Positions 17,765-28,153 of a stretch of 39,498 nucleotides of DNA are shown here, piece by piece. This stretch comes from an uncultured Gammaproteobacteria bacterium (GTDB lineage: Bacteria > Pseudomonadota > Gammaproteobacteria > GCA-001735895): NCBI GenBank assembly GCA_937936805.1, contig CALDDP010000067.1, forward strand, positions 1-39,498, written 5' to 3'. The stretch's first letter is position 1; every line of letters begins with the position of its first letter. The translations under genes and the position numbers were made by a program. A model generated the notes under the pieces. That model had not been told where the DNA came from. It ran no database searches and worked only from the letters and a program-made list of their open reading frames with translations.

Positions 17765-18433
17765 ATGCTGCAGCCTGTCGATTACCTGTCCCCCGACGTA
17801 CCGGAGCAATTGCCATGGCATGATGTGCCCCTGGTCGTGGCCACCGATGAATCGGTCACTGACTACGGCTGCCTGGTGGAAAACCCCGAGGATTTCGAAA
17901 TCGAGATTGTGCAGTGGCCGGCACAGGGCTGGCGCCCGATCGATGCCGGTACCGGTGACGAGGGCGGCGTTGTCGAAGGTATTTTTCACAGCGAATGGAA
18001 GGGCGATTTTTTGTATGGCCGTAACGACGCGGTAAATGGTCACTACATCCTGGGTTGGGCTGATAACCCGGGAAGCGCGACCGCGGGGGCTTCGGCGACA
18101 GAGCCCGAACGGGTCCTGTTATGGCATTTGAACTACCATCCCGATGGTGGGCAAATGTTCTACCCGATGGATAACCAGCCGTTTGTGGTGCCGGTGGCGT
18201 TACCGGGTGATGATCTCGGGCTCGAGGACATTGTCGCGTTCTGGTGTGATGGCAGTCGTGGCCTGTATATCCATCCGGGTATCTGGCACGAAGGTGTTTT
18301 TCCGGCAACCGCCGCGCAGTCGTTTCGCGATCGCCAGGGCAGGGTGCACGCGCGCGTGAGTTGTAACGTCGCGCAGGAGTTCGGTGTTTTTCTAAACGTG
18401 CCCTTGCAGCCGGCTATTTCTTCACCAGGCTGA
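17765..18433 (+). CDS. Ureidoglycolate lyase family-like protein
   Basis: 'LLWHLNYHPDGGQMFYPMDNQPFVVPVALPGDD' and 'IHPGIWHEGVFP' match the ureidoglycolate lyase cupin-like fold; starts immediately after the SDR stop. Confidence 0.7.
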   Translation: MLQPVDYLSPDVPEQLPWHDVPLVVATDESVTDYGCLVENPEDFEIEIVQWPAQGWRPIDAGTGDEGGVVEGIFHSEWKGDFLYGRNDAVNGHYILGWADNPGSATAGASATEPERVLLWHLNYHPDGGQMFYPMDNQPFVVPVALPGDDLGLEDIVAFWCDGSRGLYIHPGIWHEGVFPATAAQSFRDRQGRVHARVSCNVAQEFGVFLNVPLQPAISSPG

Positions 18434-18869
18434 TCTGACGTCCGACCCAGTCGGGTAATTCTGCTACTGCGGCGGCTTTCAGCCTCGCCTGGACTTCGTC
18501 GGGCATCTCCATCGTGCGTCCCTCGCGGGTATTGTAGTGCAGTGCCATAAACTCCGCGGTGGCGCACAGTTCTCCGCTAACCAGCATTCGATGGGCAAAC
18601 CAGATTTTCTTCGCATCACTGCCGAGTATCAGGGTTTCAATCTCCATGGACGCCGGAGCGCGCACATCGTTGAGGTAACGTAAATGGGTTTCGACGGTGT
18701 AAATAGCACAACCGGTTTTATCAAAGTATTCACTACCGATACCGAAGTGGTCCTGCATGACCCAGGTGGTGTTACTGAACGGAACCAGGTAGTAGGCCTC
18801 GTTGAGGTGGCCGTAAAGATCCAGCCAGCTATCCTGCAGCGGTTCGGAATGAAGTCTTAATACCGTCAT
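18414..18869 (-). CDS. Acyl-CoA thioesterase (4HBT/hotdog fold)
   Basis: 'DLYGHLNEAYYLVPFSNTTWVM...VETHLRYLNDVRAPASMEIETLIL' hotdog pattern; Met16 of the listed ORF (18914) is the likely start. Confidence 0.75.
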   Translation of the reverse strand: MTVLRLHSEPLQDSWLDLYGHLNEAYYLVPFSNTTWVMQDHFGIGSEYFDKTGCAIYTVETHLRYLNDVRAPASMEIETLILGSDAKKIWFAHRMLVSGELCATAEFMALHYNTREGRTMEMPDEVQARLKAAAVAELPDWVGRQISLVKK

Positions 18870-18989
18870 GGCATTGTTCCCGTCGAAAAGAATGCGACGA
18901 GTATAACTGATCAAATCGATGTTGAAACTCGCGATCTGCTTCGCGATATAGTGATGTTCAGCAAGGGGATCTGATAGTAGAATCGCGCG

Positions 18990-19909
<920 letters not shown>

Positions 19910-19913
<4 letters not shown>

Positions 19914-20674
19914 TTAACTATCAGGCCATCAGGGTCATCTATAAATACGAGATGCTGCGCGCCTGGCATACCCTGCTGCAGACGATTGCATCACCGGTTA
20001 TTTCAACCTCGCTTTATTTCGTAGTATTCGGTGCTGCCATCGGCTCCCGTATCGAAGAGATTGAAGGGGTGTCTTATGCCGTGTTCATCGTTCCGGGGCT
20101 GGTCATGCTGTCGCTGTTGACGCAAAGCATTTCCAATGCGTCATTCGGGATATTCTTCCCCAAGTTTACCGGCAGTATTTACGAAGTCATGTCGGCGCCG
20201 ATATCTTTTTTCGAAATCGTGGTCGGTTATGTCGGTGCGGCGGCGTCGAAATCATTGATCCTGGGTACCATAATCCTGCTGACAGCGAACCTGTTTGTCG
20301 ATCTGAATATCGCGCACCCGTTCGTTATGGTTTTGTTCCTGGTGCTGACCTGTATTTCTTTCGCCCTGTTTGGATTCATCATCGGGCTGTGGGCGACCAA
20401 TTTCGAGAAGCTGCAATTGATTCCGATGCTGGTGATTACACCGCTGGTCTTCCTCGGTGGCAGTTTTTACTCGGTTAACATGCTGCCGCCTGCCTGGCAG
20501 ACAGTGACCCTGTTCAATCCGGTGTTGTACCTGATCAGCGGGTTCCGCTGGAGTTTCTTCGAGGTGGCCGATGTCAGTGTCGGTGTCAGCCTGGCAATGA
20601 TCTGCCTGTTTCTGCTGGTTTGCCTGGTACTGGTGTGGTGGATGTTTAAAACCGGTTATCGCTTGAAACAGTAG
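19910..20674 (+). CDS. yadH: ABC-2 type transporter permease (YadH-like)
   Basis: ATGA overlap with the ATPase gene; '[15 protein letters not shown]', '[42 protein letters not shown]' typical of the ABC-2 permease family. Confidence 0.88.
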
Positions 20675-20786
20675 TGGAGTTTAAGGCAGAGCTTGATGTT
20701 GCCTCGATCGCCGCAGATGTCTGCCGATTGACGGGTTTGCCTGAGGGCTCAGGCGGGGATATTGCTTCCAGGTCTGGAATAGAAAA

Positions 20787-20812
20787 CGGTGTGGATCGTT
20801 TGATCCACACCG
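20787..20812 (-). terminator. Rho-independent terminator for the DUF1127 gene (minus strand)
   Basis: CGGTGTGGATC-GTTT-GATCCACACCG, 11-bp perfect stem; minus-strand continuation begins TTTTCTATTCC. Confidence 0.75.
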
Positions 20813-20825
20813 CTTGAGCAAATTT

Positions 20826-21071
20826 CTATTTCTGCCAGAAATATTTGCCTACTTCCTGGTTTACTTCGAAGGGATTCAGACCGATATCTTTGAGCATATG
20901 CTCGTTCATGCGCGCCAGCGAGCGTCGGTCATTCGATCGACGTACCCAGGTGCGGACGATGTCGGTTGTTTTGTTGGAGAACTCTTCGACGCGCTCGATC
21001 ACTGCAAAAGTCTTTGCCGAGATGTCCATATCGTCGATGAGGTGAAATTGTTTCGCTTTCAAAGTGCTCAT
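20826..21071 (-). CDS. DUF1127-like small protein (81 aa)
   Basis: 'VRRSNDRRSLARMNEHMLKDIGLN' matches the DUF1127 pattern; own terminator. Confidence 0.75.
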   Translation of the reverse strand: MSTLKAKQFHLIDDMDISAKTFAVIERVEEFSNKTTDIVRTWVRRSNDRRSLARMNEHMLKDIGLNPFEVNQEVGKYFWQK

Positions 21072-21369
21072 GGTATTGCTCCTGTAATAAGGCGGTCAGG
21101 GCTTAAAACCTGACAGCGGTGTTAAGTTAATGTCGAGTATTATAGGTAGCAATGGCAATAGTAACAGATTCAGTTTAATTGAAATTAAAGCATAACAGTT
21201 TTGCGTAACAGATTTGCTCTGATCCGGCTTTTGAGAAGTAGTTCACGAGAACTTTGTGCGCTGCGTCACAAGCCTTTTTCGACGGTTTACAAAAGACTTT
21301 TAATTGTTTCTGTAACCTATTGTTTTAAATCATAAAATAATCGCAATTCAGCGATCGAAAAGAATCAGA

Positions 21370-21406
21370 CTGAAAGCCCCGAAAAGTATACTTTTCGGGC
21401 TTTCAG
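21370..21406 (-). terminator. Long hairpin downstream of the quinone oxidoreductase gene
   Basis: CTGAAAGCCCCGAAAAG-TATA-CTTTTCGGGCTTTCAG, 16 bp with one bulged C. Confidence 0.6.
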
Positions 21407-21455
21407 CAGGGCATTTGAGCCTGATTGTAAACTGTACTGGTATGACAGTTTTTGA

Positions 21456-22430
21456 CTATATTTTCAACACCGTGGAACCGGTCGTTTCGCGGGCTTCGAG
21501 TTGACGATGCGCCTCGCTGCAATCCGCCAGCGGTATGGTTTGATTTACGCTAACCCGAACCTGGCCTCTACCAACCACGTCAAGCAGGCGGTTGGCGCCT
21601 TCGTCCAGCAGCGCCCGGGTCGAGATGTGCGTGGCGAGGGTTGGACGCGTGACATAAAGCGATCCCTTGCCCGCCAGAATGCCCGGGTTGAACGGTTCGA
21701 CCGGTCCACTCGCATTGCCGTAGGTGGCGAGCACTCCGAACGGGCGTAACGAATCCAGTGAGGCGTCGAAGGTTGCTTTACCTATTGAATCATAGGCTAC
21801 CGCGGCGCCGACACCATTGGTGAGTTCGCGAACCCGGCTGGCGATATCCTCATTACGGTAGAGAATCGTATGGTGACAGCCGTTGTCCCTGGCGAGCTGG
21901 GCTTTTTCTTCCGAGCCCACGCAACCGATAACCGTTGCGCCCAGCAGGTTAGCCCATTGACAGAGAATCAGGCCTACCCCGCCTGCGGCGGCGTAGACGA
22001 GGATACTGTCACCCGCTTTTACCGGGTAGGTGCGGAACAACAAGTAGTGCGCTGTTAGCCCTTTGAGCATCATTGCGGCGGCGGTTTCATCGCTGATCGA
22101 GTCGGGCAGGGAAACCAGTTTGCTCGCGTCGATGAGGCGGGCTTCGGCATAGGCGCCAAGGGTCATCGGATAGGCGACCCGGTCTCCGGCAGCGAGATCG
22201 TCAACGCCGTCGCCGACCTTTTCGACCACGCCGACACCCTCCATTCCCAGCACCGCAGGCAGATCGCCGACCGGGTACATTCCACTGCGGCCGTAAACGT
22301 CAATGTAGTTCAGACCACAGGCTGATTGTTGCAGACGAACCTGGCCGGGGCCGGGGTCGCCAACTTCTATATCTTCCCATTTCAGGACTTCGGGACCACC
22401 GGTGGCATGAATTCGAATTGCTTTGGTCAT
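21456..22430 (-). CDS. NADPH:quinone oxidoreductase family (zinc-independent MDR)
   Basis: 'VLGMEGVGVVEKVGDGVDDLAAGDRVAYP', 'ILVYAAAGGVGLILCQWANLLGATVIG'. Confidence 0.9.
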   Translation of the reverse strand: MTKAIRIHATGGPEVLKWEDIEVGDPGPGQVRLQQSACGLNYIDVYGRSGMYPVGDLPAVLGMEGVGVVEKVGDGVDDLAAGDRVAYPMTLGAYAEARLIDASKLVSLPDSISDETAAAMMLKGLTAHYLLFRTYPVKAGDSILVYAAAGGVGLILCQWANLLGATVIGCVGSEEKAQLARDNGCHHTILYRNEDIASRVRELTNGVGAAVAYDSIGKATFDASLDSLRPFGVLATYGNASGPVEPFNPGILAGKGSLYVTRPTLATHISTRALLDEGANRLLDVVGRGQVRVSVNQTIPLADCSEAHRQLEARETTGSTVLKI

Positions 22431-22494
22431 TTTGTATTACTCATATTTGATTCATAACGGGAAAACACGACCTTGCCCGAAACCGGTTCACGGA

Positions 22495-23367
22495 TCAAGC
22501 GGTTACCGGTTTAAAACGCAACGACAGTATTACCACCGAGATTACCAGGATAACCCCGCTGAGCTGGACATTGCTGAGGGTTTCGTTCAACACCAGTTGC
22601 GCCAGCAGGATCGATACCACCGGCTCCAGGTTCAACAAGAAGGCGGCGCGGGCGGCGGGCAGGCGCGCCAGGGCTTCAAACTGACTGAGGATGGCAACCA
22701 GGTAAAAAACTGTCGCCAGGCTTAAGGCTAGCTTTCCGGCGGACGCGGCAGGCAAGGTGAGTTTGTCAATCATCATTGGCAGTATCAGCAGTAAACCGAG
22801 TGCGTTGATCCAGAAGGTCATCAACAGGGGAGACATCGACGGCGCTACCCTGGCACCGCAGATAAAAGTGAAGGCAGCGCCACAGCTGGCCAGCGACGCA
22901 AACAGTATGCCATTTACATTGAGCGTCATTTCAGTCCCGGACAGGGTCATGTAAAGACCGATAAAAGCGGCGCAGAATAACGTAATCAATCCCGCCGACG
23001 GCTTTAGGTGGCGCGTGAAAATGGCGTACGCCAGCACCAGCAACGGGTAAAAGTAGAGAATCAATACGGCCAGGCTGACGGAAATTGTTTCCACCGCCAT
23101 CAGGTAACAGATCATCGCCCCCGACCAGACAATGCCAAGTGCTATCAGCGCGATGCGGTTGTTAGCCGCTACCCTGAAACTGTCCCGCCGGATCAGCAAT
23201 AGTAAACCGAATACAATCGTCGACACTGCAAAACGCGCCAGCATCAGGGACAGCGCGTTACCGCCGTCGCTGTAAAAGATCTTCGCCTGGGTGGTAATTG
23301 CACCGAGCCCGCATGCGGTGACCAGGGCGAAAACCATACCGCTGTTTCGTTTGGATAGATTGAACAT
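22495..23367 (-). CDS. EamA/DMT family transporter
   Basis: Multiple hydrophobic helices; 'LEPVVSILLAQLVLNETLSNVQLSGVILVISVVIL' typical of EamA; likely start MFNLSKRNSG at 23367 rather than the 23673 extension. Confidence 0.85.
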   Translation of the reverse strand: MFNLSKRNSGMVFALVTACGLGAITTQAKIFYSDGGNALSLMLARFAVSTIVFGLLLLIRRDSFRVAANNRIALIALGIVWSGAMICYLMAVETISVSLAVLILYFYPLLVLAYAIFTRHLKPSAGLITLFCAAFIGLYMTLSGTEMTLNVNGILFASLASCGAAFTFICGARVAPSMSPLLMTFWINALGLLLILPMMIDKLTLPAASAGKLALSLATVFYLVAILSQFEALARLPAARAAFLLNLEPVVSILLAQLVLNETLSNVQLSGVILVISVVILSLRFKPVTA

Positions 23368-23455
23368 AGCGCCCGCACTATAGCGGCAGAGTTTCCTGCT
23401 TGCCAGACGCAATGCAATTGGATATGTTGCCGTCCTGGTAGAACCCCGGATAAAG

Positions 23456-24316
23456 ATGATGGTGACTTTGCAACTACCCGATTCACTGGTCAGCGTTTCC
23501 TGGCTGCGGCAGCACCTCGAACACCCTGATCTGATTATTTTCGATGCCAGCTGGCATATGCCGGCTACCGGCCGTGACGGGCTCAGGGAATGGCAGCAGG
23601 AGCATATACTCGGGGCCAGGTTTTTTGATTTCGATGGCAGGATCTGTGATCCGAATTCAGATCTGCCGCACATGTTACCGCAGGCGGAACTGTTTACCCG
23701 CGAGCTTCAGTTGCTGGGTCTGAAGCAGGACAGTGTCGTCGTTGTTTATGACAGTATGGGCATGTTTTCCAGTCCGCGTGCCTGGTGGATGCTGCGTGCG
23801 ATGGGTTGCGATAATGTAGCTCTGCTCGATGGTGGTCTGGTGGCCTGGGACGAGGCTGAATACCCGATCGAAAGCCTGTCTGAAGAACCTGTATACGCGG
23901 CTGGCGATTTCATCGCCAAGGTGAACCGGAAGCTGATTGCCGATGCAGATGAAGTTTTAGCCGCACTCGACAACGCTTCGGTTTGCGTGCTGGATGTTCG
24001 ACCCGAGCCACGCTTCCTTGGCACGGCAGACGAGCCGCGTCCCGGGTTGCGCCGCGGACACATGCCCGGGGCGCTGAATCTGCCGTTTGCGGATATGTTC
24101 AAACACGGCTTGCTGAAACCCAGGGACGAACTGCGGGAAGTTATCGCCCCCTTGATTGCTGGCAGCGAACGTACTATTTACAGCTGTGGTTCCGGGGTTA
24201 CTGCCTGTATTGTCGCCTTCGCGGCAGAGTATATCGGCTATGAAAACTTCGCCATTTACGACGCTTCCTGGTGCGAGTGGGGATTGCCCGGCGAGCTGCC
24301 GGTGGTCGAGGGCTAG
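23456..24316 (+). CDS. sseA: 3-mercaptopyruvate sulfurtransferase (two rhodanese domains)
   Basis: 'VSVSWLRQHLEHPDLIIFDASWHMP', active-site loop CGSGVTAC, 'VVVYDSMGMFSSPRAWWMLRAMGCDNVALLDGG'. Confidence 0.9.
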   Translation: MMVTLQLPDSLVSVSWLRQHLEHPDLIIFDASWHMPATGRDGLREWQQEHILGARFFDFDGRICDPNSDLPHMLPQAELFTRELQLLGLKQDSVVVVYDSMGMFSSPRAWWMLRAMGCDNVALLDGGLVAWDEAEYPIESLSEEPVYAAGDFIAKVNRKLIADADEVLAALDNASVCVLDVRPEPRFLGTADEPRPGLRRGHMPGALNLPFADMFKHGLLKPRDELREVIAPLIAGSERTIYSCGSGVTACIVAFAAEYIGYENFAIYDASWCEWGLPGELPVVEG

Positions 24317-25011
24317 ATTACTTCCGCTAGCAGGCTGATATCTTCGATGACGATATCAGCGATACTTTCGAGATCGCTGCGCGTGCTGGTACCGGTTAAA
24401 ACACCGACGCAAAGGCCGGCATTGGCGTTTCTGCCCATTTCGATATCATGCCGGTTGTCCCCGACTACGACTACGGACTCCGCGGGTAGTGCCACTTGCG
24501 CACAAAAGGCGTGCACCATGCCGGCCTCCGGTTTGACGCCGTGGCCACTATCGAAACCGGCAAGAAAATCAAACTCCTGCAGCACATCGAAAGCCTGCAA
24601 TGTGTTGATAATGCCCTGGTGACTGTCTGCCGTTGCAACGCCGAGTTTGCGGCCGGACTGTTTCAACTGTCTTAGCGTGTTGGCGAGCTGTTTTACCGGG
24701 GTCGCCTGTATGGCCCCCTGGTCACGAAATATCCGGTGAAGTTGCCTGCTGATAGTTTCAACCTGATCCGGCTTGTCAATCTGAACCGCCCAGGCGTCGG
24801 CAATCTGCTGATTGTTACCAGCCGCAAGCAGGCTGCCCCCGATAAACTTGTTCTGGCTGCGGTCAAAGCCATGCTGCGTGAGCAGTGATTCGGCAAGCCC
24901 GCTATCGCCTTCGGCAAACTCCTGCGCGGCGTAAAGATAAATGGGTAACCAGGTGCGGTTGAAATCGAGCAGGGTGCCGTCCTTGTCGAAAACAATACCC
25001 CGGTATTTCAT
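24313..25011 (-). CDS. HAD family hydrolase (phosphatase-like)
   Basis: 'FDKDGTLLDFNRTW' (DxDGT) and 'VVGDNRHDIEMGRNANAG'; ATGA overlap with the upstream dioxygenase. Confidence 0.85.
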   Translation of the reverse strand: MKYRGIVFDKDGTLLDFNRTWLPIYLYAAQEFAEGDSGLAESLLTQHGFDRSQNKFIGGSLLAAGNNQQIADAWAVQIDKPDQVETISRQLHRIFRDQGAIQATPVKQLANTLRQLKQSGRKLGVATADSHQGIINTLQAFDVLQEFDFLAGFDSGHGVKPEAGMVHAFCAQVALPAESVVVVGDNRHDIEMGRNANAGLCVGVLTGTSTRSDLESIADIVIEDISLLAEVI

Positions 25012-26135
25012 GAGGCGGTTTCGAGGGTGCGTAAACTGCTATAGAGTCCGTCCAGGTCGCTGTAAGCACCCTGCAAGTGCCGGCTACCCGCTGCTGAATA
25101 GGCTTTACGTGCATGTAGTATTCGCGTGTTATCGAACAACATGAGCTCGCCAGGCTGCAGCTTGAATACGGTTTGCAATTCTTCGCGCTCGAGGATTTCG
25201 GCATAGTGGCGGTAAGCCGCGTAGAACGGCCGGATTACCGCGGGTGGCAGGTTAATCGTATCGATCGAGCGATTATTGAAGCGCACCTTGATTACCGCGC
25301 CGAGGTCGTTGGTTTCGATAAAAGGAACCCGGGAGCGTAAATCGGCTGCATCGTCACGGAAGCGAAAATTAATCCAGTGCTGGCTGAGCATGGCAAAGTG
25401 TTGCGGATCTTCGTCGCGCAGTATTCTTGCCGCCATGAAGCCATCCTGTAATATCGATTCGCCTCCGGCAGTCGACGATTCAAGGCAATGCAGTAGCTGC
25501 AGACCCGGCACAGGATCCCGATACGGATTGTCGAGATGACAGCCCAGCCCCAGGTTGGTGTAAGCGAGGTTGTTCGGCTCGACCTTGGTGCGCACTTCGA
25601 AAAACGGGCCATAATTGGTCTCGCGCACATAACCAAACTGTTCGATTACCTTCAATACCTGGCCATCCTCACAGGGCACCGCGTCGAGCAGCACAAAGCC
25701 ATAGTCGCTGACTGCCTGCAGGGCGGCGCGCCGGCTTCCGCGCTGCGCGCAGAACACATCGTAGGCGTAGCGCGGCAAGCCTTGCTGAAAGGAATCGCCA
25801 GACCAGAGAATTTTATTTATCTCGCTGCGATCATCATGCTGCTGATTCAGGCTATAGCAATTTTCATACAGCCAGTCGGGGTCGAATTCAGAGCGATGTC
25901 CGTCGGGCCTGAACTCGATGACCAGGCGACCGTCTTCGAGACTTACCCGGTCGATGCATGGGTCCTGCGGGATGTCGGTTATGTTTAACAGTCGCTGCCC
26001 ATTGTCTGGATTGCGGCTGGCGGGCATCTGGCAATGATCGCGTAACCAGATTGCCTGCAGCTGACTCTGGCTCGCGTCTTCCCAGACTATCGTCAGTTCT
26101 TCGCTATCGTGGGAGAAATGCCGGATTCGGTTCAT
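25008..26135 (-). CDS. TauD-fold 2OG/Fe(II) dioxygenase with N-terminal DUF971-like domain; TmpA-like (GBBH-like)
   Basis: 'LQAIWLRDHCQ' GBBH-like N-domain; HxD in 'GCHLDNPYRDPVPGLQLLHCLE'; distal His in 'FDNTRILHARKAY'; followed by Arg in 'SRHLQGAYSDLDGLYSSLR'. Confidence 0.85.
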   Translation of the reverse strand: MNRIRHFSHDSEELTIVWEDASQSQLQAIWLRDHCQMPASRNPDNGQRLLNITDIPQDPCIDRVSLEDGRLVIEFRPDGHRSEFDPDWLYENCYSLNQQHDDRSEINKILWSGDSFQQGLPRYAYDVFCAQRGSRRAALQAVSDYGFVLLDAVPCEDGQVLKVIEQFGYVRETNYGPFFEVRTKVEPNNLAYTNLGLGCHLDNPYRDPVPGLQLLHCLESSTAGGESILQDGFMAARILRDEDPQHFAMLSQHWINFRFRDDAADLRSRVPFIETNDLGAVIKVRFNNRSIDTINLPPAVIRPFYAAYRHYAEILEREELQTVFKLQPGELMLFDNTRILHARKAYSAAGSRHLQGAYSDLDGLYSSLRTLETAS

Positions 26136-26136
26136 C

Positions 26137-26706
26137 TCAGCTCAGCAGAAATGAATCCAGCAAATGACGATAATCGGTTACCGGTTTGATGGTCAGACCG
26201 GCAACCTTGCCATCGTCATCGTAAAGCCGTAGTTGAACCGCGTCTTTATAATGCGGATTGGTTGTGAAACTTTCGACCTCCGCCGGGCTCATCGGACCCC
26301 CCTGTACCATGAGTGAATTCACCGATGCGTCTGACAGGCGGCCGAGGTATTCGTCGTTGGTCGCGCAAAGATATCGTTTGGCGGCGACATGCAGGCGAAT
26401 CGGTTCGGTGATCGATGGCGGGAAACAGGGTTGCAGATAACGCGCCCCGACTTCCTCGTGCGTATTGTCGATACCTTTTTCCAGGGCTTCTATCGGATGG
26501 TCGCCGACAAAATGTCCGATGTCATGCAACAGCGCCGCAATCACCAGGCTGTCGGGGGCGCCATCGGCAACGGCACAGGCGGCGCTTTGCTCCATGTGTT
26601 GTGACATGGTAACTGCTTCACCCATGTATTCCCTGGCACCGCGCTGTGCAAACAGATCAAGGATTGAATCGATAATGTTATCTGAATCGATGTGCTGTGG
26701 TTTCAT
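26137..26706 (-). CDS. HD-domain diiron oxygenase, PhnZ/TmpB-like
   Basis: 'EYMGEAVTMSQHMEQSA', 'VIAALLHDIGHFVGDHP', 'THEEVGARYLQP', 'HVAAKRYLCATNDEYLGRLSDASVNSLMVQGGPM' match recalled PhnZ signatures closely. Confidence 0.85.
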   Translation of the reverse strand: MKPQHIDSDNIIDSILDLFAQRGAREYMGEAVTMSQHMEQSAACAVADGAPDSLVIAALLHDIGHFVGDHPIEALEKGIDNTHEEVGARYLQPCFPPSITEPIRLHVAAKRYLCATNDEYLGRLSDASVNSLMVQGGPMSPAEVESFTTNPHYKDAVQLRLYDDDGKVAGLTIKPVTDYRHLLDSFLLS

Positions 26707-26813
26707 CTTTACTAATCCGCAGTTGCATTCGTGTCAGTGGATCCTGGAATTCGCTACATGTTAAATCAGCTTGCGTAAAAACAAAACGCGCGATTCTGAT
26801 TTGCCAGGCAGGA

Positions 26814-27236
26814 TCAGGAAGGTGGTGGATTACCGGTGCTCCAGCGCTTGAATTTTTTCCTGCAAAATTGCAGCAGTGCATCGTAATCAGGAAAGTACAG
26901 ATCGAAACCATCCTCGGCCGGGGCATCGTATTCGCAGTAATCGTTGCTGTGTGAGCGACATATCGTGGGGCGTTGCTCGTAGATATTACAGCGCCCGTCT
27001 GTAAGCAAATGTTGGCAACGAGCTTCAAACATCACAAACCAGCCGTCGTCGTCCTTGTAGGCGCCGACGCCGTCATGCGACACCTGCCATAACAAAACCT
27101 CAAAATCATACTTGGAGCGCGGTGTGTCGATTTGCTGGGTAACGTAGGTACAGCATTTTGAATTGGTGCAGAGGTCGCATTTGCTGAACTCATCGTCTTG
27201 CTGGTTTATTTCGATTTCGGGAAAGCTGTCGGTCAT
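26814..27236 (-). CDS. YkgJ family cysteine cluster protein
   Basis: 'CDLCTNSKCCTYV...CQHLLTDGRCNIYEQRPTICRSH' Cys cluster. Confidence 0.8.
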   Translation of the reverse strand: MTDSFPEIEINQQDDEFSKCDLCTNSKCCTYVTQQIDTPRSKYDFEVLLWQVSHDGVGAYKDDDGWFVMFEARCQHLLTDGRCNIYEQRPTICRSHSNDYCEYDAPAEDGFDLYFPDYDALLQFCRKKFKRWSTGNPPPS

Positions 27237-27244
27237 GGTTTTAT

Positions 27245-28153
27245 CTATGCCAGCCAGTCACGCGGTTTCAGATAATAGTCAGTCAACTCGGCTTCCGCAC
27301 TACCTGCTGCGGGCTGGTAATTGTAGCGCCAGTTTACTACCGGTGGTAGCGACATCAGGATCGATTCGGTGCGTCCGCCAGATTGCAGGCCAAACAGGGT
27401 GCCACGATCGTAAACCAGGTTGAATTCAACATAGCGGCCGCGACGGTACCACTGAAATTTTTTTTCCCGTTCGCCGAACGCGTCGTTTTTATGACGCTCG
27501 ACAATGGGCGTGTAGGCCGGCAGGTAGTGATCACCGACACTGCGCATAAAGGCGAACGCCTGCTCGAAATCGGGCTCATTCAAATCGTCGAAAAACAGCC
27601 CGCCGATACCTCGCGCTTCATCGCGATGCTTAAGATAAAAATAGTCATCACACCACTTCTTGTATTCTGCGTAGCGCGTCGGACCGAAGGCATCACAGGC
27701 TTGTCTGGCGACGCGATGCCAGTGCTCACAATCGCTTTTGAATCCGTAATACGGCGTCAGGTCAAAGCCACCGCCGAACCACCAGATTGGGTCTTCGCCT
27801 GGTTTCTCGGCAACAAAAAAACGCACATTGGCGTGCGATGTCGGTATGTAAGGATTGTCTGGATGGATAACCAGCGAAACGCCCATCGCCTGGAACTTCC
27901 GCCCGGCCAGTTCGGGTCGATGCGCGCTGGCCGAAGCGGGTAGCTTGCTGCCATATACCTCGGAAAAATTGATCCCGGCCTGCTCGAATACGGCGCCGCC
28001 GCGCAACACCATGCTGCGCCCACCGCCCCCGGCCTCACGTTGCCATGTGTCGACTTCGAAAACGGCATTACCGTCGATTTGCTGCAGCTCGTCGGTGATG
28101 CTGTCCTGCAAGTTCTGCAGATAGTCGTTGACCCGATCTATGTCGATTCCCAT
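27245..28153 (-). CDS. hemF: Oxygen-dependent coproporphyrinogen III oxidase
   Basis: '[12 protein letters not shown]', '[16 protein letters not shown]', '[31 protein letters not shown]'. Confidence 0.97.
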   Translation of the reverse strand: MGIDIDRVNDYLQNLQDSITDELQQIDGNAVFEVDTWQREAGGGGRSMVLRGGAVFEQAGINFSEVYGSKLPASASAHRPELAGRKFQAMGVSLVIHPDNPYIPTSHANVRFFVAEKPGEDPIWWFGGGFDLTPYYGFKSDCEHWHRVARQACDAFGPTRYAEYKKWCDDYFYLKHRDEARGIGGLFFDDLNEPDFEQAFAFMRSVGDHYLPAYTPIVERHKNDAFGEREKKFQWYRRGRYVEFNLVYDRGTLFGLQSGGRTESILMSLPPVVNWRYNYQPAAGSAEAELTDYYLKPRDWLA

